A DNA stretch of 64,000 nt. It comes from Timema cristinae (lineage: Eukaryota > Arthropoda > Insecta > Phasmatodea > Timematidae). The stretch covers positions 117,725,849 through 117,789,848 of the forward strand of contig JBCFYV010000012.1 in NCBI GenBank assembly GCA_039000515.1. Reading direction: 5' to 3'. A program made the translations under genes and the position numbers. The notes beneath the pieces were generated by a model. That model saw only the letters and a list, made by a program, of their open reading frames with translations. It was not told the DNA's origin and made no database searches. Positions 1 through 12,214 of the stretch are shown piece after piece. Numbering within the stretch: position 1 is the first letter of the stretch; the number at the start of each line of letters is the position of its first letter.

Positions 1-611
1 TAACTGTGGAGATCCTGAGATGTAAGAAATGGTAGGCCCCCCCCCCAAAAAAAATCAAACAAATATTTTTCTTTTCAACGTCTCAGTATTATCATTTTTT
101 TTTATTTACAAAATTAACTGTCACTCCGATTATTTTAATAAATCTCTGGTTGTAAACTAAACAAAACTTTGAAAAAGGGAAAGAGAGGCTTATAAACAGG
201 GCTCGGATTTTGATGACATCTCATATTTATTGTTTTTTCATCCCAGATAATAAAAAAAAAAAACACTTCTGTATTAAATCCATCGTACATCCTATTTTGT
301 TGAGGTAATTTTGTTGAATAAGTTGTAAGTTACCAACACTCCTATGACGAATGGACTGTACAAACGCAGCTATGTGAAAATATACAATGCATTTTTTTTT
401 TAAAAAAAGCTCCGAAATCATCCTCGTCATGAATCATGTGTCATGTCACCTTGACAATTTATGTATTTTGAATTTATTTGTCAAAATGATAGCTCATAAC
501 TTATTTACGAGGTGGGTGGTTACAAAACGACTTTTGAGTAAATCTTGAACTGTTAAAAAAAAAAACTTGCGCAAATCAAGAATAGTGCACCTTAATTTAA
601 TATCCAATCTT
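1..611. other. gene-free AT-rich DNA
   Basis: I see no gene or recognisable repeat here. It is AT-rich with short C and A homopolymers near position 40-50. The short reverse-strand open frame at 227-430 is low-complexity and has no coding character. Confidence 0.5.
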
Positions 612-720
612 CTTTCTCACCGGAGTTTGCTCAGTGGTAGCGGACTAGCCTTCAGAATGGAGGGTCAAGGTTCAAATACAGTATAGGGTGCACTAACATT
701 TTTGGAGCATTGGTAGCTTT
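612..720 (+). repeat. tRNA-derived SINE head fragment
   Basis: It contains an A-box-like TTTGCTCAGTGGTAGCG and, about 40 bases on, a B-box-like GGTTCAAATAC. These are the two internal RNA polymerase III promoter blocks of tRNA genes. No cloverleaf with matched acceptor stem is visible, so this is a SINE or tRNA-derived relic rather than a tRNA gene. Sequence to about 865 may be its body. Confidence 0.5.
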
Positions 721-889
721 CCAACCTTTCTCGATGTAAATACTGATGTACTTTTAAAATATTCTACCATTCTCATCTCGTGTGGTTAATGGACAAGCCG
801 ATCGGGTTGTGAGACGTGACCCCACCGAGATGCGAAGCGCTCTTTATTTGAGGTCTATGAACTAACTCTTAGATGGAACACACAACACT

Positions 890-2884
890 ATATATTGTAC
901 ATCAACCCCATCACCAGATCACTATCTCTTGTTACATCAAGCCAGATCACATATCTCTTTTACATCATCCAGAACATCTCTGTAATCACTCACTACGTGC
1001 ACACTCAAGATCACTTATCTTGTACATAACCCAGATTACTATCTCTTGTACATCAGCCAGATCACTATCTCTTGACATCACCCAGATCACTATCTCTGTA
1101 CATCAGCCAGATCACTATTCTTGTACATCACCAGATACTATCTTTGTACATCACCAGATCACTATCTCTTTTACATCACTCCAGATCACTATCTTGTACA
1201 TCACCCAGATCACTATCTCTTGTACATCACCTAGATATATCTCTTGTACATCACCCAGATCACTATCTTTGTACATCACCCAGATCACTATCTCTTGTAC
1301 ATCACTCAGATCATTATTCTTGTACATCAGCCAGATTACTATCTCTTGTACATCACCCAGATCACTATCTGTTGCACATCACCCAATCACTATATCTTGT
1401 ACATCACTCAGATCACTATCTCTTGTACATCACCCAGATCACTATCTCTGTACATCACCCAATCACTATCTCTTGTACATCACCCAGATCACTATCTCTT
1501 GTACATCACCCAGATCACTATCTCTTTTAATCACCCAGATCACTTATCTCTTGCACATCACCCATATCACTATCTTTGACATCACCCAGATCACTATCTC
1601 TTGCACATACCAGTCAGTATCTCTTACATCACCTATCACTCTGTTGACATCACCAGATCATATCTCTTGTACATCAGTCAGATCATTATCTCTTGTACAT
1701 CACCAGATCATTATCTTTGTAATCAGCCAGATCACTATCTCTTGTACATCACCCAGATCACTACTTTTGTAATCAGCCAGATTACTATCTCTTGTACATC
1801 ACCCAGATCACTATCTGTTGCACATCACCCAGATCACTATCTCTTGTACATCACCCAGATCACTATCTGTTGCACATCACCCAGATCACTATCTCTTGTA
1901 CATCAGTCAGATCATTATCTCTTGTACATCACCCAGATCAATATCTCTTGTACATCACCCAGATCACTATCTCTTGTACATCACCCAGATCACTATCTCT
2001 TGTACATCACCCAGATCACTATCTCTTGCACATCACCCAGATTACTATCTCTTGTACATCAGTCAGATCATTATCTCTTGTACATCACCCAGATCACTAT
2101 CTCTTGTACATCACCCAGATCACTATCTCTTGCACATCACCCAGATCACTATCTCTTGTATATCATCCAGATCACTATCTCTGTACGTCACTCAGATCAC
2201 TCTATCTTGTACATAACCCAGATTACTATCTCTTGTACATCAGTCAGATCATTATCTCTTGTACATCACCCAGATCAATATCTCTTGTACATCACCCAGA
2301 TCACTATCTCTTGTACATCACCCAGATCACTATCTCTTGTACATCACCCAGATCACTATCTCTTGTACATCACCCAGATCACTATCTCTTGCACATCACC
2401 CAGATCACTATCTCTTGTATATCATCCAGATCACTATCTCTGTACGTCACTCAGATCACTCTATCTTGTACATAACCCAGATTACTATCTCTTGTACATC
2501 AGTCAGATCATTATCTCTTGTACATCACCAGATCACTATCTCTTGTACATCACCCAGATCACTATCTCTTGCACATCACCCAGATCACTATCTCTTGTAT
2601 ATCATCCAGATCACTATCTCTGTACGTCACTCAGATCACTCTATCTTGTACATAACCCAGATTACTATCTCTTGTACATCAGTCAGATCATTATCTCTTG
2701 TACATCACCCAGATCAATATCTCTTGTACATCACCCAGATCACTATCTCTTGTACATCACCCAGATCACTATCTCTTGTACATCACCCAGATCACTATCT
2801 CTTGCACATCACCCATATCACTATCTCTTGTACATCACCCAGATCACTATCTCTTGTACATCACCCAGATCACTATCTGTTGCA
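890..2884 (+). repeat. minisatellite, 26-bp unit
   Basis: About 75 head-to-tail copies of a 26-bp unit whose core is CCCAGATCACTATCTCTTG followed by TACATCA. Early copies (890-1700) carry many 1-2 base deletions and later copies are more uniform. A variant block starting at about 2158 recurs at about 2417 and 2597, which shows segmental duplication within the array. Because 26 is not a multiple of 3 all three forward frames stay open for long stretches and yield a fake 26-residue protein repeat. I do not regard those frames as genes. Confidence 0.95.
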
Positions 2885-3462
2885 TGACAAAGTTCTTAGG
2901 CCTACCAATATATTCACATTCTGTGTATGAGTTCATTTATCTACACAAGTAGCAAAGATCTAGAAGCTAGGAGCGAGGGTGTAATTATCATACTGGCTGT
3001 CCTAGGTTAAGTTAGTTTGTGGGTCGTGCTCTGATATTATTTTTTTTGCTTTGTAAGTGTTATCTAAATATTCCAATAAATAGAAATTAAAATACAAAAA
3101 TAGCCATTTGCAGAGCGTGATCTTTACCGAGTGACGTTTGTTGGGGTATTCCCCGTTAAAACTAATTGCCCGAGTAAATAACTTACAAGCTGACAGGCAA
3201 ATACCAATGAACATGTTCTCGCCATTATTTACCTTCCATTTACCTCGCGTGTGACGTAATGAAACGGAAGAACTCACTTCCAGACTGTGTGTGTGACCAA
3301 ACTGGGAGTACTTCTCACCGCAACCTCTCTTAGCACCTCGTGTTACCACCAGTTAGGGTTATACGCCTCTATGGTTTTAGGGATAAAAAGTTAGATTTAT
3401 AGAAAATGCACCAGCATTTGCGTGAAGGTAGAGTGGAAAACTTTTTTTCTAAACACTCTCAG
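2885..3462. other. gene-free, traces of dispersed repeat
   Basis: No gene is supported. Around 2998-3020 there is a short match (CTAGGTTAAGTTAGTTTGT) to the repeat family found in tandem at 5764-6088 and 14780-15080. The reverse open frame at 3002-3349 lacks any recognisable domain. Confidence 0.4.
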
Positions 3463-3835
3463 TACATTATTATTATTATTATTATTATTTTATTATTATT
3501 ATTATTAACACCGCGTCTTACTACCCATTCGTTTTATACGCACTTACGCTAATGTGTAATGGTAGGGTGATTGTGAGATGAAATGGAGGACCTACAGTTT
3601 AACGTGGAATCCGAACCACGGTGGAGGCCTGGCATTCCCCACATTCACAAGATGTCTTGTCAGAGGTGAAGGAAGGGTTTGGAAATCAGATAAATCTGTG
3701 CCGGGACCGAGGATTGACTCTCAGTACACTTTACCGAGATTCGAACCTCGATCTCCAAGTAATCGGAAGTATAGACTACTGCGAGCGTAGCGCCTTAAAC
3801 AATGCGGCCACAGAAGTGGATGTCCGAGCTATATA
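3463..3835 (-). repeat. chimeric tRNA-SINE (family A head, family B body)
   Basis: Read on the minus strand it starts with the family A tRNA-like head (A box GGCCGCATTGTTTAAGGCG, B box GGTTCGAATCTC) and the start of the A body (GTGTACTGAGAG). Near 3714-3725 it switches to the family B body (CCTCGGTCCCGGCACAGATT and CCACGTTAAACTGTAGGTCC). It ends in the tail shared by both families, AGTAAGACGCGGTG, and an (AAT)n run at 3465-3509. The switch looks like template switching or recombination between SINE families. Confidence 0.8.
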
Positions 3836-3861
3836 CATTTATATACTGATTAAACTAATTT

Positions 3862-4052
3862 GTTGGGTACGAGGAAGGTTGAATTTAGGCTAAATGTATC
3901 AGATTTTTTATGGAGGGAGGGTGGAAAACCATTTAGGAAAAATCATCTTCAGTAAGCCTCCTTCTGACCAAAATTAGAACCCGGATACTTCCGACATCGG
4001 CAGTCCAGTTTCTTGCAAGAGTGAAACCTTAAGCAATTTGATCATGTAAGCC
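3862..4052 (-). repeat. degraded SINE, family A
   Basis: The minus strand shows a family A head and body: a degraded B box near 3980, a match to ATGGTTTTCCACCCTCCCTCC, and AACCTTCCTCG near the 3' end. It lies next to the chimeric copy in the same orientation. The tail is missing. Confidence 0.6.
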
Positions 4053-4242
4053 GGTTTCTACAAGTTTAACTAGCGAGTTAATATTTATCTTAGTTTGACG
4101 AGAATTCTTATTTAGTTTGAGGTTCCACATTTATATATCTATCTGTTGTTTAACTTTGTCAGATTTGTCCATGGCGTGATGATAGCACTGTTTTGGCAGT
4201 TTTATTGCAAAACTTTTTTTTTTGGTCAAACTAAATCAAATT

Positions 4243-4450
4243 TTTCTCCAGTAGAAACAAAGAGTTTAATTTTATTCACATGTTGATATCAACAGTTGTT
4301 GAATATCGGTCAAGGGTGTCCTGGAATTTAATGACAAATTCTTCTCTTCATTTAAAAAGTTTGTCAGCTAATTACGCTCTTAACAGATATTCAACAACTG
4401 TTGATATCAACATGTGAATAAAATTATACTCTATCTTTATACTGGAGAAA
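4243..4450. mobile_element. foldback MITE with ~65-bp arms
   Basis: The left arm (4243-4304) and right arm (4386-4450) are inverted repeats. The inner ~38 bases match perfectly, including ATTCACATGTTGATATCAAC, and the outer ~25 differ at a few places (TTTCTCCAGTA at the ends). About 80 bases separate the arms. The structure is a non-coding inverted-repeat transposable element or foldback hairpin. No clear target duplication was found, so superfamily is open. Confidence 0.8.
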
Positions 4451-5009
4451 TAGGCCTATTTAATTCATTTCTCCCCCAAAAAATTGTTTGCTATCAAAAT
4501 TGCAAAAACACTGATCTATTCTAGCGTTTCCTTCATCCCACCTTAATTTACCGACACTTTGCTCAAATTTGTGCCCAATCAAAATATTCAACCAATATTT
4601 CCCCTAATAGGTGGACACGTGGACTAAATGAGGGTAATTAAAAGTCTCGTCTTGTCTAGTTTTGCCAGTTACAGTAGAAGGAAGGAAAGTTTACGAATCT
4701 TCCAAATTACGCACAATTTTCTATGATAGTTTCTAGTTTTGCTGAATATTAGCCACACACATTCGTTGGAAGTTTACTTGTTCTGAGCTCCGTACGGAAA
4801 TATAGCTCGTGTTTACACTTTTAAACAACAGATTTGAAAACATTTCTTCCTTGATAGTTTTACTTATTTTATTATAAATAAAAACACTGATTTTTATCCT
4901 CCTCAAAATTGTTTTACACTCACCCTCCACGCAAATGCAGTTACACGTTCATCAAAACACATTGAAAACGGCACGTTGTCGATGAAACGACCCTTTTAGT
5001 ACTCGGCCT
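4451..5009. other. gene-free DNA
   Basis: No gene or clear repeat seen. The reverse open frame at 4733-4930 has no recognisable feature. Confidence 0.4.
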
Positions 5010-5275
5010 ACCCGCTTCAGTGGCCATGTGTCTAAGCGCTACTTTCGCAGTAGACTAGAAGCTGATGACAGAGAGATTGAAGTCGGATCTCGTCGAGTGC
5101 ACTGAGTATTATTTTCCAAAATAGTTTTCCACTTTCCCTCCACGCAAATGTGGGTTCACTTCCTATAAATATAACCTTCCCAATCCCTAAAAACCATTAG
5201 CGTAATTAGTACATAAATGTATAACCCTAGGGGTAGTAAGACACGGCACTAAAAAAATAAATAATAATAAAATAC
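5010..5275 (+). repeat. SINE, family A, near full length
   Basis: A tRNA-like head (CAGTGGCCATGTGTCTAAGC) is followed by a degraded B box, then the family A body (TTTTCCACTTTCCCTCCACG, TATAAATATAACCTTCCCAA, CCATTAGCGTAATTAGTAC). The family tail GGGGTAGTAAGACACGGCAC and an A/T-rich (ATAA)n end close it. Confidence 0.8.
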
Positions 5276-5763
5276 TTACCAAGCTGGAAAAGTTTTTCGA
5301 ATTATTTTTCTTTATAATGTTCCAAATACACCTTCAACACTTGTCCCCATTCAACCACCTGAGCGACGGGAGGACTGAGTATCCGAACCACGACCCAGGG
5401 CTGCCGACTTGCATGAGCGTCTGTCAGCTACTGGAAGGCCCGCTTGACAGCTCCGTCATTATATGTGACGACAGGAACAGTGTTCACACACACACACACA
5501 CGCACACGCCGATCATTGACGGCCGGGGAACAGAAAACTTCTTCAACGTGTGGAATTACCCCCCCCCCCCTCCCCCTTGAGACTGTTTTTATTCCCTATT
5601 TTCCGGAAAAGGGGAAAGGGTAAAGTTTGTTGGCTATATATATATTTATCTAAATTAAATATAATAACAACTAAATATGCTCAAATTGTTTTTAATGTCG
5701 TATTTAACTTGTACTTTTTATATACATACAAATTATATAAGCACATAGCTTACAAATTATCTT
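5276..5763. other. gene-free DNA with simple repeats
   Basis: Contains a CA-type microsatellite (about 5486-5508) and a C-rich run at about 5560-5577. No gene supported. Confidence 0.4.
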
Positions 5764-6088
5764 AACTTGGACAGTAGTATAATACCACTCACAGGCCCTA
5801 CCGCATAGATATCTACTAATTGGATAGCAGGACTTACAAACTAACTTAACTTTGGACAGTACGTATAATACCACTCACCCGGCCCTACCGCCTAGATATC
5901 TACTAATTGGATAGCAGGACTTACAAACTAACTTAACTTTGGACAGTACGTATAATACCACTCACCCGGCCCTACCGCTAGATATCTACTAATTGATAGC
6001 AGGACTTACAAACTAACTTAACTTTGGACAGTATTATAATACCACTCACCCGGCCCTACCGCCTAGATATCTACTAATTGGATATCAA
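5764..6088 (+). repeat. tandem repeat, 87-bp unit, about 4 copies
   Basis: Four direct copies of a unit containing GGACAGTACGTATAATACCA and GATATCTACTAATTGGATAG. Copies differ by small indels and substitutions. The complement of the second half (GTTAGTTTGTAAGTCCTGTT) is the motif repeated at 14780-15080, so the same family sits there on the opposite strand. Confidence 0.9.
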
Positions 6089-6567
6089 GACGAACCCACA
6101 CACAAATATTAAATACATTATATTCGCCAGTACCATCTTTAATCAAATGATGGTTTCCTATACTTGTGGTCGACTGCTATGATCATTTAAGCTACTATTT
6201 TACTTAAAATTTTGGATTAAAACAAATTGTGAACAAAAGTATGATATCTGTAGGTCTCTAAATGATAAATGTGTTTGGCTAAATTCATTTTTTTCATACC
6301 AGGGTTAGTAATTTATTTTAATAATTTGGTGAAAGACATTCAAATTCCGCACTAAATATCTAGTATTAAAAGGTATGCACACATTTATTTACCAACATTC
6401 AATATTTTAACTGATAATATAATGAGGTATGGAAATAAATTATTACCATATTAGCCTGCTTCAGGGGTCGAATGGTCTAAAAGGCGTCATTCTCGCAAAG
6501 TCCTGCGTGGGACACACAAAAAACAAAAACTGACTATATGAATGTGTTTTCAAACCCTTGTGAATAC
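6089..6567. other. gene-free AT-rich DNA
   Basis: Nothing recognisable seen apart from an AT-rich background. The 8 bases 6560-6567 (GTGAATAC) are the proposed target duplication of the next element. Confidence 0.4.
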
Positions 6568-7552
6568 TAAAGGTGTGTGAAGATTTGAAATGTTCAAGTC
6601 AAAGTCGAAATTTAAATCTCTCCTCGCTTCGAATTTGACACCCACAAGTAGACTTAATCTTTGACTTTTAGAAACATTTCCAAGGAAGAAGAAAATGTCG
6701 ATATATCCTGAACATATTTTAAATATATCACAAAATATAACGTATTTCAACATAAAATAATAAAACAGAAATAAACAGTATTTTAACACCGACAAGAGAT
6801 TAAGGCAGCCACCTCAGTCAGCGAGAAAATATAAATCGTTGTTAGGTCACATGGTCTGTGTCGTTTTCTGGAACTACCTCTCTATTATTTCTAGGCTTAC
6901 ATTATTGTTCACCCTTCACCTAAAACTAACCTTTGGAAAAAGCAAACTACGAATCTTATTTCAAGGTAAAGAGGAAAGCTCGCTGCTAGTTCTCAAATAT
7001 CTTAACAATTACTGTATTTATTAGAGGAAGGCTAAATAATAAATCTATAGTCCATTTTCCTCAAGACTATTTTCATAGCTCCACAAATATGATTAAAAAG
7101 TCGTTGAAAATGAGTTAATGTTATATTTTAACACTCTGTTTCTAGAAATAAAACTTTTAACTAGAGGGTTGTTAAATAAAAAAAGCCTTGTTGGAATCTT
7201 TCGACTTTATTTTGGTGTGAATCATAGTTTGAAATAACGCATTGTATAATTAAATTTTGCTTTAGAGCTGAATGTCTGCGCGGAATTTTTTGCTCAACGA
7301 GGTGGCCCCCTTGATTGGCGTAAATAAAATATATATAAATATATATCAGCATAAAATATATATTGTACTTTGTTTTGTTCTCCAAGCCTTTCTTTTTACC
7401 TAAATGCACTTTATGGATAGTGTAAAAATCGAAATAATTTTTATATGAGAATAACAAAAGCCTTATCTTCAACTTCGACTTTTCTTCCCGTGTTTCAAGC
7501 TTTGCTTCGACTTCGCTTCACATTAAAATAAGTTACCTTCACAAGCCCCTCA
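6568..7552. mobile_element. non-autonomous hAT-like element, copy 1
   Basis: The left end reads TAAAGGTGTGTGAAGATTT. The right end, complemented, reads TGAGGGGCTTGTGAAGGTAA. Both lead into runs of CGAAGTCGAAG-like sequence. Flanking octamers GTGAATAC and GTAAATAA agree at 6 of 8 positions, compatible with an 8-bp hAT target duplication. A related element lies at 33090-34153. No transposase is visible, so it is a deletion derivative. Confidence 0.6.
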
Positions 7553-7714
7553 GTAAATAATATTGAATCTTAAAAAAAGATTTGAAATATTTTTGGCTTA
7601 AAATGGTTTGGAAAACATCTATCTACTGCACGTGACCACCAAACTCTTTCATCCGCCATTTTTGAGTTAATAATTTAATGTGAAAATAAATTAGTAAAAT
7701 AAGATCTCACTCGT

Positions 7715-7900
7715 GGACAGGCGTCAGTCTCGTCTTGTAAGGTTTGTCGGGTGACGAGGTTGGGATTCAAATCCCGTTCAAATTTACTGAAGATTTTTCT
7801 TTATTGGATGTCTTTTCTTTCTATCTCCACTAAAATTCAGGGACATATCCTATAAATCCTAACTCGTTATCTACCCCTGCACCTACTATTGACGAGTAGA
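7715..7900 (+). repeat. tRNA-SINE, second head type
   Basis: The head has the B box GGGATTCAAATCCCG. The body resembles family A (CTCCACTAAAATTCAGGGACA, then TCCTATAAATCC) but the tRNA part differs. Copies with related heads lie at 12450, 30562, 51450, 59475 and 61835. Confidence 0.6.
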
Positions 7901-8090
7901 GGTTAGCTTTGAGACTAGAATGTGTTTTGTTCCCGAAGCTTGGAACTACATTTTATTGAAACAGCGAGCACTGCGGAGGAGCTGTGTTGATTAGACTGTT
8001 GTCAACGCGCCCACAAACACAAGATGTGCGAGTTTATTGTTAATTATCATCAACGTTCTAACACCATTGTCGTGGTATAGAGTGGTCAGA

Positions 8091-8290
8091 GCCCTTGGAA
8101 TACGATCTAGAGGTACCGGGTTAGATTTCCGACTGGTACCGAGGGCTTAGTTTCGATAGAGGAATAATTGCCATGGTCGCCAGGGTTTGGTTAATTAGAC
8201 TTATGCGGTAGAGTGTCAATAACTCGTAGTAATTGGGGATCGATCCAGTTCGGATTATTGATTTGTCCGGATTTTGGAAAATACACTACT
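8091..8290 (+). repeat. possible SINE-like relic
   Basis: Contains GGTTAGATTTCC, a B-box-like block, preceded about 45 bases upstream by GGTCAGAGCCCTTGG. No tail or partner copy was found in the window, so this is a weak call. Confidence 0.25.
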
Positions 8291-8363
8291 ACCTAGACAA
8301 AAAGTAAAAAAAATATAAATAAAGCGTAGACGGGATACTTAGAAAGCTCTGTGTTAATAATAT

Positions 8364-8606
<243 letters not shown>

Positions 8607-9169
8607 CTCTGTGTTAAGGTATAAACATTTTCACTTTATTTAAACAGAGATTATACACATTTTTTAAAAAGCTATATATGGGGGTGAGGCATAGGCTTAA
8701 TTTACCGCTACAAGGGATCTCGAATATTGATACCACTGTCGTTATTTTTATAAATACTATTTTTTCTTGACGATACGAATTATCGACGTTCTACTGTGTT
8801 AGTTTTAAGCTCTTCATTGATTCCCTCCATCTCCCTCAAATTCAATATAATTATCCCCTAATAATATCGGGACACGGAAAGAATGTACGATCAGTACACG
8901 GAAAGAATGTACGATCAGTACACGGTGTACAACGGTCATTAGTACCGGCTATTATTTCCACTACTGGGCAACAGATTGATGTAGCACAGACACAACATTA
9001 TTATTACTGAACTTTCTAGCGATAAAACACCGTTTTCAGGTTTTATCAAATGGATTTTCCAAGAAGAGTATCACATAAAGAAATAAATGGTACAACACAA
9101 CAGTGCTGATAAGTTTTTCATAGTTTATCTTGTAGGCTGTGACATTAAAAAAAAAAAATCATTAAACTA
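8607..9169. other. gene-free DNA with a 24-bp direct duplication
   Basis: At 8872-8919 a 24-base unit (ACACGGAAAGAATGTACGAT plus CAGT) occurs twice in tandem. Nothing else recognised. Confidence 0.5.
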
Positions 9170-9640
9170 CTCCTTAAGAGGATTACTCAGAAAAACAAAC
9201 ATTATTTTGATACTCATATGAAACACTTCTTCAGACATAAACTTTAATCAAGATTTCTAAAGCCATTAAAAAAAACACATTTTCAAAAATCCTTCATCAG
9301 TAAATTGCTTTAAAATATTATTTTTCAATAGAATTACAAACAAACATTATTATTTATCATGTAAAACAATTCCCGGATACACATTTTGAACAAAATCGTT
9401 AATAGAACTTATTTTTTAAATTTTAAACTTTCAAAAATTAGTAATCAGTAAACTATCCATTAACAAATTTCCTCTCATTAACAAGCACTATTTATTGACT
9501 AGTCAAACGATCCCCAGATACTCATTTTAAACATAATTTTTAGAGCAATATACGAGTATATATCTGTTTGTATTTTCTCAAAATTTTCTTCCTGCAAAAT
9601 ACTAATAAATTATCTAGTAGCTTACCCTTTATAAATGAGT
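9170..9640 (+). repeat. degenerate tandem repeat, ~160-185 bp period
   Basis: Three diverged units share landmarks: AACAAACATTATT or equivalent, then GGATACACATTTTGAACA / AGATACTCATTTTAAACA, then TCAGTAAACTATCC-like. It is an old, decayed satellite or internal repeat of a lost element. Confidence 0.45.
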
Positions 9641-9813
9641 ACAGATTAATTAATAGCCATAAAAAAGTTTGTTGAATAGATTGTAGATGGAGCTTAGGAA
9701 AAATTGCTATTCAAAACGCAACGAAATATTATATATAATTATTTCTAAGGCAAATTTTTGAAGAAAATCGTTCAAATAATAATTGAACCTAGAACAGACT
9801 AAAAGCATACAAG

Positions 9814-10413
9814 CAGTGACGGATTTAAAAATTCTGCGCCCCTAAGCACAATTATAATATAACACCCCCCCCCCCATTTTTTTTGTCAGGGGCTTTAGGA
9901 AGTCTCGGAGGAAAGAGTGGGGGGGGGGGGGTAGTTAGTATTCGAGAAAATATTTCTACAGTAGCCCCATGGCTTCTTTGGTGCTGACTGACAGCTCACA
10001 GCTGACTTCTGACAGTCAACATTTAGGTATATACCTAAATTTTGACTGTCAGAAGTGACAGCTGCTAAACACATGTTTTTGCAGATCATATGGCTCGGCG
10101 TAGGGATACGTAATTTGGTCTGGTAACTTTTCAAAGCCGTTAGCTGTGAGTTGTCAGTCAGCACCGAAGAAGCCACGAGGCTACTGTACACAAGATTACA
10201 AAGCCATTGCAAAGTACAATTATTTAAAAAGAACTATTGTAGTTCTAAATTTAACTTGAACTATTTCGTCGATAGTGTTAATCAATAATTTTTAAATGTA
10301 ATTATTAAAAACAAAATATTATAATAAAAGTAATGTTGTCCAAAATGTGCCGCCCCCTAAAGCCGCTACCCATAGGCCCTTGCTTGGTGGGCTTATAGTG
10401 TAAAACCGCTTCT
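9814..10413. mobile_element. non-autonomous hAT element
   Basis: Left end CAGTGACGGATTTAAAAATT and complemented right end CAGAAGCGGTTTTACACTAT are imperfect terminal inverted repeats of hAT type. Flanking octamers CATACAAG (9806-9813) and CATGCAAA (10414-10421) match at 6 of 8. It carries C and G homopolymer runs and a nested MITE at 9959-10186. No transposase seen. Confidence 0.7.
9959..10186. mobile_element. MITE, CAGTAG ends, TA target (copy 1)
   Basis: Ends CAGTAGCCCCATGGCTTCTT and, complemented, CAGTAGCCTCGTGGCTTCTT form long inverted repeats running through GGTGCTGACTGACAGCTCAC. TA dinucleotides flank it on both sides (9957-9958, 10187-10188), as for Tc1/mariner or pogo-type elements. 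A second copy lies in opposite orientation at 54162-54395. An inner palindrome contains TTTAGGTATATACCTAAA. Confidence 0.85.
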
Positions 10414-10995
10414 GCATGCAAAGACACACGGAATGTCGAAAAGATTTTCAAAACACGAGTATTCAACAAAAAGTATCTTTCAACAAAACCTGAAGGTTAA
10501 TTGTTTGCGTAGGAAATGACTCTCTCTCTCTCTCTCTCTCGATAGTTGGTGAACTTGAGAAAGTAAGAATCATCCATTTATTGAAATTATTCTTGTCAAT
10601 ATTTGTTATTTCCTTTTTTAAGTAACTCAAATAACATCAATATTTTCTTTTCTATAAATTTTTAAATTCTTAGATATCGTCCGAGATTGGTAAGGTGCTC
10701 AAAACATTCTCTCGGGCGACGAAAAACATAACCTCAACTTTTCGTTCGTCGTTTTTACATTTCTAATACCATTACCAGTTTACACAACGCCATAAATATA
10801 TTAATCAGGACTTGTCACCGCAATCTATTGAGACACTATTCATCACTTCTGCTCCCCTAATAACAGTTTATAAAAGGTACTCAAAAGTTAATTCAACTTA
10901 TGAAATGTTTCGCCGATTAGACGTTGGATCCACGCAATTAGTAACAACAATCGTTGACGGGGTAATATATTTTTTTTTATAACGTTCTGCATCTT
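10414..10995. other. gene-free DNA with CT microsatellite
   Basis: A (CT)n run lies at about 10519-10541. Nothing else identified. Confidence 0.45.
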
Positions 10996-11192
10996 AGGGC
11001 GTCTTCAGACGGGTCACTAAGCAGCGCTTCTGAGAACTACTTCCATTTAAAATAGTGGAATTAAATTGAGAATTTTACATACAAACACAGCAACAGAAAA
11101 GTGCCACTGCCTCCGTTCTAAGTATTTTAACCTAGTCACCGGTAGCGGCCACAAAAAGTGCTGTTGCTAAATGGTCCCGTCTGAAAGCTCCC
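10996..11192. mobile_element. short MITE-like element
   Basis: Left end GGGCGTCTTCAGACGGGTCA and complemented right end GGGAGCTTTCAGACGGGACC are ~20-base imperfect inverted repeats about 195 bases apart. No confident target duplication, so superfamily is not assigned. Confidence 0.55.
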
Positions 11193-11591
11193 ATACTACC
11201 CGTCCGGACTGCTCTGGATTCAATAAAGGGACCAAATATATGCGTCGACACAACTTTGGAAGATGAACCTAAATCCGTATCCACTAAAAAAAGAACAACC
11301 GCCATCTGAGAACAAATTTGCGCTGTTTATTTGCACCAACTCAAAAGTAGCCGCCACTTATTAATCATGTCCCTTAAATTAATTAAAATGGCGGCATCTT
11401 TATCTAACCCTTGATTGACTCTACTCCAGTTATTAATGATTAACAAAGGGATTACAACAACCAAAGTCTTGCAAACACACAATTTGTTTAAATATAATGT
11501 AAGCTATTATAATGGTAACAAGGCTATTACTTGCCTAGTATTGCTACATTTTATATTCATTCAACGGTTTGGGATTTCTTTCATTATTATA
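11193..11591. other. gene-free DNA
   Basis: No gene or repeat recognised. The forward open frame at 11415-11672 runs into the low-complexity array that follows. Confidence 0.4.
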
Positions 11592-11817
11592 AGACAAAAC
11601 AACATCAAAAATGACAAAACAGCATCAAATAAAACAAAACAACTTCAAATAGAACAAAACACCTTCAAATAAAACATAACAGCATCAAATAAAACGAAAT
11701 AGCGTCAAATAAACAAAAAAAACAACATAAAATTATACAGAGCCGCATAAAATAAAACAAAATAGCATCAAATAAAACAAAACAGCATAAAATAAAACAA
11801 AATAGCATCAAATAAAC
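11592..11817 (+). repeat. A-rich minisatellite, ~20-bp unit
   Basis: About 11 degenerate copies of AAAACAAAATAGCATCAAAT. Some units read CAACTTCAAAT or CAGCATAAAAT. Confidence 0.8.
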
Positions 11818-12214
11818 CAACGGACTGTGGAATATTTCTCTAGATCCAAAGAGGTTTTGTTTCCGCTTAAATCCAAAGCTATTCTCGTCACAAAATATTA
11901 CATGATTCTTTTTCCACTTGAAAACATTTATTTCAATCAGTCAGGAACGTTTGTAGGCGATTCAATCCCTAAGCTACTTTATTGATACTCACATGTGTTC
12001 AATCCAGTTATAAACCACTTAACCTAGCTATAAACAATCGCGAATCTCTTCCACGGGATATCCGAGAAGAAATTTGTCCTTACCCACATGACGAATAAAT
12101 GTATTGTTTTAAAGTTAATAAAGTATTTTAAAAAAAACAACACATCATCCGTGTCTTTCAAGTGCAACAGCATCGCGCATCCCCGTTCTTGAAAAAAGGG
12201 AGGAGGAAGAAGTA

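Noticed and set aside
873..2952. Overlapping forward open frames of up to 428 codons
   Set aside because: They are produced by the 26-bp tandem repeat in all three frames; amino-acid periodicity is just the DNA period, with no unique domain or splice context.
3578..3893. Small forward protein containing GGGLAFPTFTRCLVRGEGR
   Set aside because: It is the antisense of a SINE. The same peptide would occur at every family B copy.
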